Source: Turritopsis dohrnii (lineage: Eukaryota; Cnidaria; Hydrozoa; Anthoathecata; Oceaniidae). Taken from it: a stretch of DNA of 64,000 nucleotides. Made by a program: the position numbers and the translations under genes. Every line of letters starts with the position of its first letter. The first letter of the stretch is position 1. Where the stretch lies: the NCBI GenBank assembly GCA_027922465.2, contig BQMF02000178.1, positions 682,001-746,000 on the forward strand, written 5' to 3'. Below are positions 49,033-62,882 of the stretch, one piece after another. The notes under the pieces were generated by a model, which saw nothing but the letters and a program-made list of their open reading frames with translations, was not told where the DNA came from and made no database searches.

Positions 49033-49301
49033 CAGGAGGGTGAGTCAAAACAGCCGAGCAAAACATATGTTTTGAGGCATTTTGCTCGGCTTTTTTGTCC
49101 ATTTTTCAAAAATTTTTACAAGGACTGCTTCCAGTTTTTTGTCCATAACTTTTTTTCTACTCAACCAAATAAGAAAATGTGATACACGAAAATATAGCTA
49201 AAGGATTCCTCTATTCTGAAATGAAAATAACTATCTTTCATAGTTATTCAATCGAAAGATCTTTTTTGTGAAACGCCGGTACTTTTTTTGTACTCACCCG
49301 G
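49033..49301. mobile_element. 0.27-kb MITE with internal AGCCGAGCAAAA hairpin
   Basis: CAGGAGGGTGAGT at the left and inverted CCGGGTGAGTACA at the right are flanked by TA. Inside, AGCCGAGCAAAA and its reverse complement (about 49052-49092) form a hairpin ending in a T run. It lies shortly upstream of the kelch-like gene. Confidence 0.6.
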
Positions 49302-49392
49302 TATATATACTTTATTTTTGTTTTGATATCATAGTTACTTTTTAGATGTTAAAGATAATCACAGGAAATGCAATAAAAACATATTAACAAAA

Positions 49393-52300
49393 ATGCTGAG
49401 GATGGACTCCGAGACGAACCTACCCAAATTTGACAGGCATTATGAAACACATAGTGCAAAAGTATTACACTTGATGAATCAGCATCGTAAAGAAAATACA
49501 AAACTATGCGATGTCACACTAGATGTCGGAAACAAACATTTTCCTGTACACCGTTCTGTGTTGTCCTCTTGTAGTGCTTATTTTTTCGCTATGTTTAATG
49601 GTGATATGAAAGAGAGCAAACAAAATATGGTAGTTCTAAAAGATGTTGATGATCAGATACTGGAAAAAATCATCGATTTCATTTACACTGGCTCTATAGA
49701 TGTAAACAGTTCCAATGTTGAAGACCTTTTGAAAGTATCCACGCAATTTCAGTTTTGCGAAGTTCGAGATATTGCCTGTAAATTTTTGGAAAACCAGTTG
49801 GAACCATTGAATTGTATTAGTATACGTAAATTTGCAATGTTACATAATTGCCAGAACTTTTGCAATGTCATTGATACTTTTATTATCAAAAATTTTATGG
49901 AGGTTTTAAGTTCCGAGGAGTTTGTACAAATTCCTTTTGAAGGACTAAAAGTAATACTCGCAAGCAACCATCTTAAAGTTGACAGTGAAATTCGAGTTTA
50001 TAATGCTATCATGAGATGGGTGAAACATGATTTGAATGAACGGAAAACCAAGTTATGCGATGTATTGCGATTAGCAAGATTACCATTACTCTCGACACAC
50101 TATTTAACGGGTACTGTAGATGTAGAACCTTTGATAAAAAACAGTTTTGAATGTCGTGACTTACTGGACGAAGCAAAAAATTATCACTTACAGCCAGAAA
50201 ATCATGCTGTTTTAAGAACATTGAGAACGTTACCTAGGTTTTCCACTTGTGGTCTTTTATTCGCAGCTGGAGGAAAAGAATCTGGAGAAATCATTACAGA
50301 CAAAGCTGAGTACTTCAGGTAAGGAAATTTATGTTTGTATTTCCATTTTCAGGGTTTATTTGGGATTAGAGATAGAAAGACAATAACATGGTTTGTTTAT
50401 CTTTTTGTGCTTTTGAAAAAGGTACAAAACAAAATATCTTTTGCTGATTGTGGTATCTGCTTACAATGGTACAAGGATTAGGGTTCTTTGTAGTTGATAT
50501 TGAATTCTAATTTCTTTCCGTTAGTATATATGACAATGAATGGAAAGAAATATCACCTATGCTTCAACCACGTCAACAGCATGGTGTTTGTGAATTGGGG
50601 AAAAAGATTTTTGCAATTGCTGGATCAGATGGCACGAATCGAACAGATTCCGTTGAAATGTATTCCATAGAAACAAACACATGGGAGAAAGGGCTGCCAT
50701 TACAGGTATGCTGTTTTCAGTGGCGGTTCGTCCATGTATGTGATGGTTTTAGGGAAAAACAATCATTTAATTGATTCTGCCGAAATCTATGTTTAGATTA
50801 AATAAGCAATTAGTGAAATTAATTTTGGGATTTCAATCGAACGAATCGAACGTTTAATATTTCAAAGAATCGATTCATTGGATTCTTTCCTGAAATTGAT
50901 TTTCTATCAATTTTCTATCAATTGATTTTCTTTCAATTTTTAATCAACTCTGGGATTTGCAGAATCAATTTTGGGATTTCTAAACCGCTGAATTGACTAA
51001 AGAGCAATCTATGTTTAACGTACATAAGAGAAAAACTGTCAGCATCTTAAAAAAGATTTAAAAATTTTGTCTCAATATGGCAATAAGCCGAGCAGTCTTG
51101 ACTTGATTTCTATTTGTCAGATTTTTGTAATATTTTGTAATATTTTTGTACGTATCCAGAGGATTCAATTTCCATCATTTATTACAAAATGCATCAAAAA
51201 CAGGTTTGGGAAAATATATGAACATTTAGAATGAGATTCGAGAAAGGCTGAGTCTTTTTTGTTGTTGGTTACTGAAAATTCATACATGGATCAAATGTGT
51301 GAATTTACAGTTTAAACGTTTTTCTGTATGAATCCCGAAAATTGATCAGTTATAGTATAGAGCTTTCAAATCACTTTTCTTGCTTTTGTGTTTTACAAAT
51401 GCTTGACAGTTGCTAAGTGCCATAGATCATGGGAGCACTTTGAAGTCAGATATGTGTTAGGGATTTGTTATAATAATTTTTTCATTATTTCTGAATGAAA
51501 CAAAATGTACCTGAAGGGACAAAAAGCATGTAAGTTTTCCTCAAACAGCGAAATTAAATGAATGCTGAATGGGTTTTGGGATGAATCCTCTGAATGAAAT
51601 TCGATTCATAACAAATGAAAATATTGAAGCAACCATGAAATTGAATCCGTATGAACTTACACCATATGGTTTTAAGAAACTTCCCAATTCAATTCCAGAC
51701 ATGTCGTTCTGGTGTTGCTGTCTCAGTTTTGGGTAACGCTATTTACGCTTGTGGTGGTTATGACGGCCGTGTTTGCATTAACTCGGTGGAGCGGTTTGAT
51801 CCTGGCAAGCAAGTGTGGAGTTATGTGGCGCCAACAAATTTAGCAAGAAGTTTTCCTGGTATGTCTCTTCTTTTTGTATTGAGATATTTTGATGTCATTC
51901 TTCGTGCATTAAAAAAAATATCCTAATTAATTGATCCTAATTAGTTTGTTTGATAATGAGGCAGGAGGTTTTACAGACTGGTGGGCCTTATGGTAGAGTG
52001 CTTCCTGTTCTTCAGGTTGCAGTAAGTAAGTGAGTAAGTCCCTGAGAGTTTTTAGTCCTTGGTGTTCCATCCGTAGTGGTTGGCTATTGCAACTAGTAGT
52101 TGACTTACAGACTTAGATCCCTGACTGAATCATGACAACAACGATATAATACTATAGCAGCGAGTAGATCGATTCATTTAGCTAAGCACTCAGTTTGAAT
52201 TGATGTCTTCTAAGGGGATTTTCGAGTTATTGTCGGGTTAGGCATCAGGAACAGAAATAATCATTGGTAAATAATCATTATACTAATGACCAAATAAGTA

Positions 52301-53882
52301 AATAAATATAAATAAGTAATATAATTTTATTATCATCATCATGAATAGCAGACTTTTCTACAAGGTGTTGTTAGTAAAAATGCTTACTGAAACCCATATT
52401 TTGTCCTCCAGTTAAACTACCACCTCCACACAATAACCCATAATTTTTGTTCCCTACACACGTGCCCCTTGTAATCAGCGTCACTTTACCCCATGTGTTT
52501 GTTTCACAGGAATGGTGTGTCTAGGCCAACGCCTGTATGTGATTGGTGGCAACGATGGTACTGCTTTTCTGGACAGTTGTGAATGCTATGATCCATTAAC
52601 CAATAGCTGGTCGTTTATTAGCGCCATGAATGTAACTCGTGCTGGGATTGGTTGCGCTGTGCTTGATGGTATTCTATATGTAGCAGGTAGAATTTACTTG
52701 TGGTTCAGTTCGTCTGTTTATCCGACGTAGGCAAAATGTTTTGAAGGTGATTTGATATTTCCTGCGACCACATGTTTTTTTTTTCTACGGTTAGTAGTTC
52801 CTCTACACACAGTTCGTGTCAATTCCATGAAGGACAACAAGCTGAAAATGATTGGAGGAAAAGTGACTAATCTTTAAAATGATTGGAGGAAAAGTGACTA
52901 ATCTTTAAAATGATTGGACGAAAAGTGAATAATCTTTAAAATGATTGGACGAAAAGTGACTAATCTTTAAAATGATTGGACGAAAAGTGAATAATCTTTA
53001 AAATGATTGGACGAAAAGTGACTAATCTTTAAAATGATTGGACGAAAAGTGACTAATCTTTAATATTAGCTCAAGGAAGAGTGACTGGTGAAAAATTTGT
53101 CCATGCAAATAGCCTAAATTTAGGAAAGTGAAACGTGAAATTGATTTTATTTTTCTTCGACGAAATTTAAACCCGACTTGATTGTCGCCGATGGGATATT
53201 TAGTCGGAGATTTTCCTTAACGTCAACTTGACGTTGCGAAGCAATTTAGGGATCAAAAACTTGAAACGTTTGATCGGACATATTTTGTTAAAATTTCATG
53301 GTGCGATGAAAAGGTCACATTTCCCGAAAAACTGTGTGGAGAGATATTTGGAAGTTCAACCTGTTATACAATTTATCTTTACGCGGACATAGTTCTCAGC
53401 CAATCGGAAATAAGAACAAGTTTTCTAGTAAAGTAAAACTTTTGCAATACTATGTAATAAACATTTTTAAATGTTTGAATCACATCTTATCATCATAATG
53501 ATTGGAAAATCTCTGCGAAGGAGTGCATTTCTATAAGAATATATCCACTATTTCAGTAAAAATGCTTTTTCTTTAAAAAGAATGCTTTTCTATAGGTGGA
53601 TATGACGGAGCGAAACGTTCGAATGTCGTTGAAATGTATGAGCCTCGCATGAACGTCTGGCGGGAGGTTTGCCCGATGGTTTACGCACGTGACGGATGCA
53701 GTATGGCGTCGTATGGAGGCTATCTGTTCGCCATCGGCGGAATCGACGGACCATCGTATTTAAACACGGTCGAATATTACGAGCCTATCACTGACACTTG
53801 GAATCCTATGATCCCCATGGAAACGCCAAGGGCAGCTGCTGGAGTTGCCATTTTACCGGCAGACGATTTTGTGGAGGTTTAA
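49393..53882 (+). CDS. BTB-BACK-Kelch (KLHL-type) protein, 5 exons, 576 aa
   Basis: Exons 49393-50318, 50525-50705, 51699-51858, 52510-52686 and 53596-53882 join with matched phases to 576 residues. The BTB/POZ domain lies at about 25-130 (KLCDVTLDVGNKHFPVHRSV, YFFAMFNGDMKES). The BACK domain follows (NCISIRKFAMLHNC, VYNAIMRWVKHD, RLARLPLLS). Kelch blades then run to the end, each with GG and Y...W residues (ACGGYDGR, VIGGNDGTAFLDSCECYDP, FAIGGIDGPSYLNTVEYYEP). Proteins of this plan act as substrate adaptors for cullin-3 ubiquitin ligases. The first blades are shared between exons 1 and 2. I do not assign an orthologue among KLHL members. A likely AATAAA signal lies at 54102-54107. An alternative Met at 49402 (MDSETNL) is possible. 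Confidence 0.92.
51975..52325 (+). mobile_element. Possible SINE in kelch-gene intron 3
   Basis: A box-A-like TATGGTAGAGTGC near 51989 and a weak box-B-like GGTGTTCCATCC about 70 bases on are followed by an A/T-rich tail of AAATAAGTAAATAAAT type. The spacing is long for a tRNA head, so this is tentative. Confidence 0.35.
52845..53066. repeat. 32-bp tandem repeat, about 7 copies, in kelch-gene intron 4
   Basis: Units of AATGATTGGACGAAAAGTGA plus CTAATCTTTAA repeat with small variants (GGAGG/GGACG and GACTAA/GAATAA). They are confined to the intron. Confidence 0.9.
53515..53595. repeat. Dispersed short repeat, copy 2
   Basis: GCGAAGGAGTGCATTTCTATA and the following CACTATTTCAGTAAAAAT match the copies at 3124 and 57232. 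It directly precedes the last exon of the kelch gene, so it may supply part of the 3' splice region. Confidence 0.55.
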
Positions 53883-55232
53883 GAATTTCTGCTGTTGCGA
53901 CTCTCCCTCATCATGTCGATTGTTTTCATTCTATTTATGTGATTCCACTGGAAAGTCAGATCTACACTAGGCCGTAAAGTGGAGCCATTTTAAAATCCCA
54001 TTGCTCTGCTTGTAAACTAGCTGCATAATTCTCCAGTTTGTCGAGTGTTTTATTGACATTGATGTCTGATCATGTGATCATGGAATAATTACTACATTAG
54101 TAATAAAACATGTCACGTGATGATGGTTTCTTCTAAAAACACACGAAACTGGATGATTGATGTTGTTGGCTTACAGGCGAGACTAGCGTGATTATGCTTC
54201 AACATTGAAAAAAGAAAACAAAAAAAGAACAAAAAACGAAAGTTCAGATATTCATCAAACCTCCAATAAGGCCGAGTTTCCATGACAACAAATATGGTCA
54301 TTCAAAAGGTTGACAGCACAAAATATACAAATCTGCGAAGTCAGCAATTCTATGAATTCTCTCAACAGATTGACTGATCATTTTGTGTTTTGGATTTGGA
54401 TTTTCAAAATATCTTTGAGTGTCAATGTCCACAAATGTTTGTGCTTAGTGCGCATGACTCCACTCGACGTGGCTTTTTCTGCCCGTCCACAGTTTGTTGA
54501 ATGGATCTCGGCTTTACAATTATTTATTGAGAAAGGACTCAAAAAAGGAGACCTCTAGATTTTCATATGCATCTATACACTTCTATCTACGGTTTTGTAC
54601 AAATTTTAATTTACATTCTTGTAAAATATGCGTGTATTTGTGTGTCAGAATACTTATGTTGTTGAAGTTTGCATATATATCCTTTTGTTGGACCCAGTCG
54701 CCTGTTGTATTTGTAAACCCATCTAGTTCTGTTGCTACCGCTTGTTCGCTGGAAGAACGTCTCTTGGATTTCGGTTTGAACACAGTGTATTTATCTAGTC
54801 CGATTTTGTTCCGATTTTGTTCGCGGTTTCAATGTGGGTACTGTAGTGTAAATATACGTTATCAAAAAGAATCGATTCTGATAACATGGTATTCTTTAGA
54901 CTTAAAGAGGCGATGAAGAGAGTCATACTGACGCGCTTCATCAGCATGCATGAAATGTAATGTTGGTATAACCTCTCATCAACTCGGAATATAATCAGAA
55001 ATTCTCACATAGAGGTCCTGACCAATACTGCTTATTTTATTAACATGTTGGCTTTAAACACTTCGCACAGGTTTGATCCGATTCTCGTATCCTGATATAG
55101 AGAACAGCTTGCTTTTATGAGCCGCACATATATCTCTGTTTCCCTGCTTCACGATATGAACATTCCTTGTAAGGCTTTATCATACGATTTCATGAGAGAT
55201 ACCAATACAGGGTGGCCACGCCTCCTCTAAAG
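53883..55232. other. Kelch-gene 3' flank, no further gene
   Basis: This begins with the 3' UTR of the kelch gene. Short open frames follow, including one ending FVEWISALQLFIEKGLKK at 54558, but I find no joining exons or family. Confidence 0.4.
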
Positions 55233-55334
55233 TCAGGCTGGAAGAGAGTTTCGGGGCTTCGGAATCGTTCGTTGCCAATGGCGATGACTTGTCCATCAGG
55301 CAATTCATAAGATTTCTCCAAGCTTGAGCTGCTG
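55233..55334 (-). pseudogene. Actin exon-3 fragment
   Basis: About 100 bp match the actin gene's third exon (58463-58572) almost throughout. On the minus strand they encode [20 protein letters not shown] and the [10 protein letters not shown] segment that follows. No other actin sequence is adjacent, so it is a stray duplicated fragment about 3 kb downstream of the intact gene, in the same orientation. Confidence 0.85.
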
Positions 55335-56834
55335 AATGTTTCATGTTTTCATTCCTCGTGTTCTTTTGTCTTTCTTGGGCGGGAACATGATTTTTATCAT
55401 TTTCCGATATAAAAAACTCTTGGTATACACGTTTTTTACAAGCAAAAAGTCTATAAGCAACACTAGTACATTTTCTGAGAAATTACTACAATATTATAGT
55501 ATTACAAGGACCTTAAGTAAACATGAAATTTTGAAATCATGCAACACTAGCATAGCTACAGCACATTTTTTGAAATTGCTACATTAGGTGGTTACACTAG
55601 GTTGCAGAACTAGGTTGTATGCTTTGTATAATGATTTGATTGTCCTTGACTTTTTACTTAGATACTGTATTTAAACAATTAAAACGTACAAAACGGTTTA
55701 CAAATTAATCAACATTACTACTAAAAATGGTCATTTTTTAAGCAACATTGCGAATAACGTCTCATCGCGCTTATTAATGTTCTTGGTTGCTTATTAAAAT
55801 AAAACGTGTATTGAAAAATCTTTCTCTGAACAGTAATCTAAACTCAGTTTAACAATTTTAATTAGTTTTACCGCCCATGTACCGCCCCCATCCACACTAC
55901 TCCCATGAAACTAGAAATGGTTGGTTAACTGAAACTATGTTATGACTGGATAATCGAGATTATTTATGCAAAAGTTTTACGTATGACCATAGACGTATAC
56001 GCCCATTGTTTGTTATTCCGTTGAAGGATTTTTATTTATGTTATCGCATTGAATTATGGTAGTCGAAGAGTGTGTTCAGGTTACAAATGAATTATGGGAA
56101 CGATTAATTTAAAAATCAGAATATTCAGCAGGTTCATTCTTAAACTTCATTTTTATGATAAAGATGCAAAAAATTCGTTAGTTTTAAGTGCAGTTTATAG
56201 GTCGAACTTTTGCATTGTCTAATGTAAATCTAATGACCTGTACTTATGAAAACTCTTGCATTCTTAAGTAAAAGTATTGACAATGTCTAATCGCAGGTCA
56301 GTTGATTGACATATTAGAAAGTTGGACTACCTCTTAGAAATAGGGAAAGTGAAACTATCCTACCGTGCCTCGTTTTGATGTGTTAATTTATTTTTAATCT
56401 ATCAGGAATATCGAAGTAATTTGTGGTTAAGCGAAATCATTTTCGTTTAACTTTACAATGCACCATAACGAGGTTGGGTTAAATAGTTAAGTATCCAGGT
56501 TTGTGAGCAAAATTAGTTTTGTTCTTTTGAGCAAAGTTCATAGAACAAATAAAATGGTTAAAAAACCTGTTTATTAGGTTGCCAACAACAACAATAAAAA
56601 AAACAACAACTTTATAAGGTTGAATTATTCTTTTTCTCAGTTTTTGTGCACCGATTGTCACGTGACTAGAAAGAACTATTGGTATGCTATCATAAAGTCT
56701 TCTTTTGAGAACACTTTAAATGACTTTTTACTGTCAGTTCAAGCGTGGACCCGGGGCTCTTGTAAATTCAATATACAAACAGCAACAAAGAAGATTTACA
56801 ATAAAAAATATTTAATAAGAGTCGGCTACCTGAG
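55335..56834. other. No gene recognised
   Basis: AT-rich intergenic DNA with no exon-like frame that I can support. Confidence 0.5.
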
Positions 56835-56997
56835 CAGCGGCGGATCTAGGGAGTAGTCGCAATTTGTGTAGGAGAGTGAGCAATTTAATCATAAAAGAAA
56901 AACGTTCAGATACTCCCGTTGGTGATATAAACTGAATTCGAAAATTGTGTTAATGCGCTTCTCCACAAGTTGCGACTATTCTCTAGACCCTTCGCTG
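56835..56997. mobile_element. hAT-like MITE, second copy of the 1850 family
   Basis: CAGCGGCGGATCTAGGGAGT at the left and inverted CAGCGAAGGGTCTAGAGAAT at the right share the inner AATTTGTGTAGGAGAGTGAG and AACGTTCAGATACTCC blocks with the copy at 1850-2009. CTGAG occurs just outside both ends, but a full 8-bp duplication is not intact. Confidence 0.7.
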
Positions 56998-57231
56998 ACT
57001 GAGGTTCTGTAATATGAACAAACAGCCCAACAGCTGATTATAAAAACAATTCCTGACCAGTTATTTCAATTATGGCCTTTGATCTGAGTTATAACAGTCA
57101 TGGCAGTCAATACCAAAGTCAAAAGCAATCACTGACCTACAAACGTTGCTGTTGATCTCTCTTCTCCGTATTCTCATGTTCAACTATAGAAATATGATTT
57201 CCTACCCAACCTGGACATTTATTAAAATACC

Positions 57232-57325
57232 TCTACGAAGGAGTGCATTTCTATAGAAATCTACACATAATTTCAAGAAAAATTCTCTCCATCACAGTGA
57301 CGATTTTGCCCACTGGGTATACACT
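57232..57325. repeat. Dispersed short repeat, copy 3
   Basis: ACGAAGGAGTGCATTTCTAT through GATTTTGCCCACTGGG matches copies at 3124-3240 and 53515-53595. Confidence 0.55.
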
Positions 57326-58136
57326 CTCTCGATCTGACGTGCTTTAAAAGCAGCGTTTCAAATCATTAGGAGTCATCATATCTCTGCATATGGTTTACTA
57401 GGAAAGCTAGAGCTGTTTCACTCAGCATGTTGTAACTCGCTAGGTTAAAAGGCCAGAAAAGATGATTGTAAGGGTGAAGCATGACTGACAAGGACAAAAA
57501 GCTTCATATTCCCCGTTCCATACTAGTCACGTGGAATGTTTATTTTAGAGGCTGGTTATATGTAGCAAATATATACACGTATCTGCAGAGACGAGTGGAA
57601 GGTATTCGATCATCAATAGAACCCAGCTGGCTAATTTGCTAACGTATCGCTTTTGCTCCCAACAAATGCAATGGTTTGATTAAACGGAACAGTTATTAAT
57701 TCTCTTAAGATATTATCAGTCTTTGGAAATTTTAGTCTTTAAGATCGGACAGAGGAGTAATCTCAGCGAGCGAATAAATATCTTCCTCAGATTTATCATG
57801 CAAATTTTTGCAACGAAGTTAAAGCAAAATAAACAATTGTTTCTCTTTCCTGCCAAAATGTTCAAAATCGCTTTAAACAAACCTTTAAGATTTTTCATCA
57901 CACAAGAACTGCCTGGCAATGAAGACTTGTAAGGGGCATTGAAATGACAGGTTACTCGGGGAAGACGAGACATGTGTTTTGTTTATTTAATGTGTATTTA
58001 CATTAAATTAATTTACATAGGAAACGAGAAGGAATCTGTAATCTGTAAAAAGTAACATGCAATGAATTCTAGAACCGAAACACTAAATAAATAAATTAAG
58101 GAATTAAGCCAGTGCCACGTGGTGCGACCGATTAAC

Positions 58137-59647
<1,511 letters not shown>

Positions 59648-59745
59648 TTAGAAATTTCAAGAAAATCTCAAAGTTGAAGTGTTGTTGACGTGTGTTCGTC
59701 TCTGAACTCAATCGTAAAGTGATTTGAAATGCAAACCAACCCATC

Positions 59746-59858
59746 TTTTAAAGAAAAGAACTCTCCAATTGGTTTGTTATTGTATGTCCATATAAGGTGA
59801 ATGGAACGTTATCTTGTTCATTTCGTATTGGCTATGGTTTCCTTATCTCTTTATAAGG
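59746..59858 (-). promoter_or_regulatory. Actin promoter with CArG boxes and CCAAT motifs
   Basis: Upstream of the actin start lies a TTTAAAAG TATA-like site (59746-59753), CCAATTGG (59765-59772), a perfect CArG box CCATATAAGG (59788-59797) and a near-CArG CTTTATAAGG (59849-59858). ATTGG near 59827 is a further CCAAT motif. CArG boxes bind serum response factor, a known actin regulator in animals. The assignment to this gene follows from position. Confidence 0.7.
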
Positions 59859-59859
59859 T

Positions 59860-62213
59860 AGTATTTAATTCACGTCTTGAAATAACAAACGAAAGACACT
59901 ACCCTCAGATGACAAAAAATAATAATAACACATTTAAAATATGTCAATTATATTAAAGTCTTGCTTACACCAGTACAAAATTTATGTAATTTTAGTTAAT
60001 AGATTTTTACCTATTTATAAATTATTTTTATCAAATAATCGGAAATCTAATATATGAAAATATCAATTTGTTAATGAGTTCAAATAAAATACAGTGGTGA
60101 GCAAACTATCATCAAATTTTTATTAAATTGAAATATGCCACAATGTAGTTGTAGTCTTAACGTCAATGGCAATCATAATTCGTTTCATTAAGAAATCCGA
60201 ATATCTAACAATATGACGTCTTTGCTGTCAAGTAACGGTTTCAGCGCTCTCCATCTCATAACTTCCAAATCTTTTGAAGGAGTGGCAAAATCTGGTCGAC
60301 ATTTTTCTGACAAAGAGGAAAGTTTCTCGAAGTTTATTAATCATATTTGAAATGGTTTAGTGTGTTTGTGATTAACTGCTACAATTAGTTCTGATAGTCG
60401 AAGTTTGAAAATCAACACACAACCAGAAGAACAAATGTTTCATTCAAAAACCTCTCAGGAGGAGAGTATTGTGTAACCACAGCTTTATTACGATACCATA
60501 ATAGGAAAAGTTCGTTGATAAGATAAGATGAATTTCGTCAAAACATGAATTTTTTGTTGTGCAAACGTTTTGTAAACAAAGACTTCTGACCATACAAATA
60601 TGGTTATTAGAAAGCATACAACAACAATATTGGGGGCGCAGAGCTGCAATGCAACTGACTCTTTGTACGTCAGAAAAAGAATAGGCTTATACGAAGATGA
60701 GGGCACGGATGAAAAATAGATACGAACATTGCTGTTGGATACTGATGATTGCAAATATGTGCTTGAATTAAAAAATCGCTTTTAAAACAACAAAAATCAC
60801 ATTTAAAGTCTTTATTCAACACAGAGAACGTTTCGTACCGTTTTAACTTTGGATGGAAGAGATGGACATTGATAAATTCATTTATTTTTTTCGTTTTGCA
60901 GTTTTTAAAAATCTTTTTCACCAGTCTTATCTTGTTCCAAACTATAGGTCAACAGGCCAAAAGGTGCATTAAAAGAAACTATAGAGGAAGCCTTCAAATT
61001 CCGTAACAGCAGCGAAATTATATGTGAAACTTTGATTTGAACAAATTCACCTTTCATTCAAATATGACAGGGGTGTATATCGGGTATTTCGGGTTACAAC
61101 CGGTTTTCATAAATTTTTATATCACTTTGTCAATGTCGAAAGTGAAAGAGGCTACTAATTTGAAGAGTGTCAGGGTTGAAGTTTTAACTGCGAGAATAAA
61201 TATACTACATGTTCGTACAAGAAAGTTTCCGAATCTCCGGCTGGTTTCCACTTAATTAATTTTACAATGTTTTTTAAGGTTTTGTGAAAATGTGAAAATA
61301 TCACACAGACTTCATAGTATTTAGCAATTAACTATAAAAAAGAACTCACAACTTAACATAAATTGGATGAGCTTTTAAGGCTGCTAGAGTTCATATAAAG
61401 CTCATAAATTTCTATTTCTCAACCAACTGCCTTCATTCATTTGTTTGTTTGTTTTTTTTATAAACGAGTTTCTCAACCTTGATATGAACGAAATCGTTAA
61501 AAAGCCACTGCGACGAAGAACATTTTCAACGAATTTAAGTGTGTCTATTACTATAGAAAGGTACTTCTTTGCAGTGATTAACAAATTTGTTTACTTCCGT
61601 ACTTCAAATCTAAAAAACTCAAAGTTCTTTACACAAAAAAAACTTATAAGGTGATATATGATTGAAATGGAAACATTCCAGGATTCCGTTTATAGATACT
61701 GTTTTTTTATAATGATGGAAAGACTGATCATTTCCTTGTTATTTAGATACAAGCATGAACCCGATTCAAGAAATTTTCACGTCTAAATACCAGCCGGAGA
61801 ATGATCTCTGTCTTTCGCTATAGTTTATCGACCACTTCCAAGTCATTCAATATAGAGATAGCCTGTTGGTTTTTTGTTCCCCTAGGAAATATTTCAGGGG
61901 TCAAGCGACAGTGTACGTTCGCAGAAAAATAATGATGTAATCAAAACATTTTGAACTAATCAAAAGCGACTAAAAATTCCAAATATAGTATTCGAACAGT
62001 AACATTATTTTTCTTCTTTTCAGTTTGGCAACCATGTTTATTGTTAGTTTATTAATAGACCTTTTCATGAATTACACAAACAACCTCTCGTTTTCAAACT
62101 GAATATTAATAACGTTTGCGCTGTTTACAAAAAGAAACGACACCTTAGAGAAAAAGTTCTCACGAATTTCTTCTATTAAGGATAAACACGTAATTATTCA
62201 TGAACGTATAAAA
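59860..62213. other. Actin upstream region, no gene recognised
   Basis: AT-rich DNA with short open frames only. No domain, splice pattern or repeat with clear ends was seen. Confidence 0.5.
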
Positions 62214-62214
62214 C

Positions 62215-62484
62215 CTGGTTCAGACCTAGCGATTATGTCGATTACGACGATTAATATTCAGTGTAGTCTTCGTAATAATCGTCGCAATCGTTTAATATGA
62301 ACACTTTGCAATCGTCAGAATCGTCGTAAACTCCTGGCTATTGCGACGGTGAAATATCAAAAATTAGTGATGGTTTACTAATTACTAATGAAATGCTTGA
62401 GAGTGTTCACACCTGGCGATTGGCGATTGCGACGAGTAATTTTTTGTAATCGTCATAATCGTCGTAATCGCCAGGTCTGAACCA
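62215..62484. mobile_element. 0.27-kb MITE of ATCGTCGTAATCG motifs
   Basis: CTGGTTCAGACCTAGCGATT at the left and inverted TGGTTCAGACCTGGCGATTA at the right are the arms. Iterated AATCGTCGTAAT-type motifs fill the subterminal parts in both orientations. There is no coding potential. Confidence 0.75.
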
Positions 62485-62882
62485 CACTTAAACGAGGGCA
62501 TGTTTGTAATGAGAGCTGCTGGAAAACCCGAGTTATCGAATCGAGTTACAACGTCGAGTTATGGATTATGACGTCATAATTCAAGTGATTAGCTCGAAAT
62601 TTTTAGTTTTTTATATCCTTTCGACTTGATAACTCGAAAATATATTTGTTGCTTTTTTACAACTCAACTTGAAATTAAGTAATAACTCGAAATTACTTTT
62701 TCAAATAAATCAAATCGAGTTGCAAAATCGATTGTATTATATTGCTTTCAAGGAATCGATTTATTATAGTTTTCAAAAATTTCTTACAATTTATCGCGTG
62801 TGCTTGATTTTCAAAATATTTCCATAGCATTAGCATTAGAAATTCAAAGTTTAATTTGATGTAATTTGACCATATGCACCAG

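Noticed and set aside
49052..49095. Rho-independent terminator-like hairpin plus T run
   Set aside because: Bacterial terminators are not expected in this genome, and the hairpin lies inside an inverted-repeat element.
54310..54558. Open frame ending FVEWISALQLFIEKGLKK
   Set aside because: It looks slightly protein-like, but there is no recognisable family and no compatible upstream exon. Support is too weak for a gene call.
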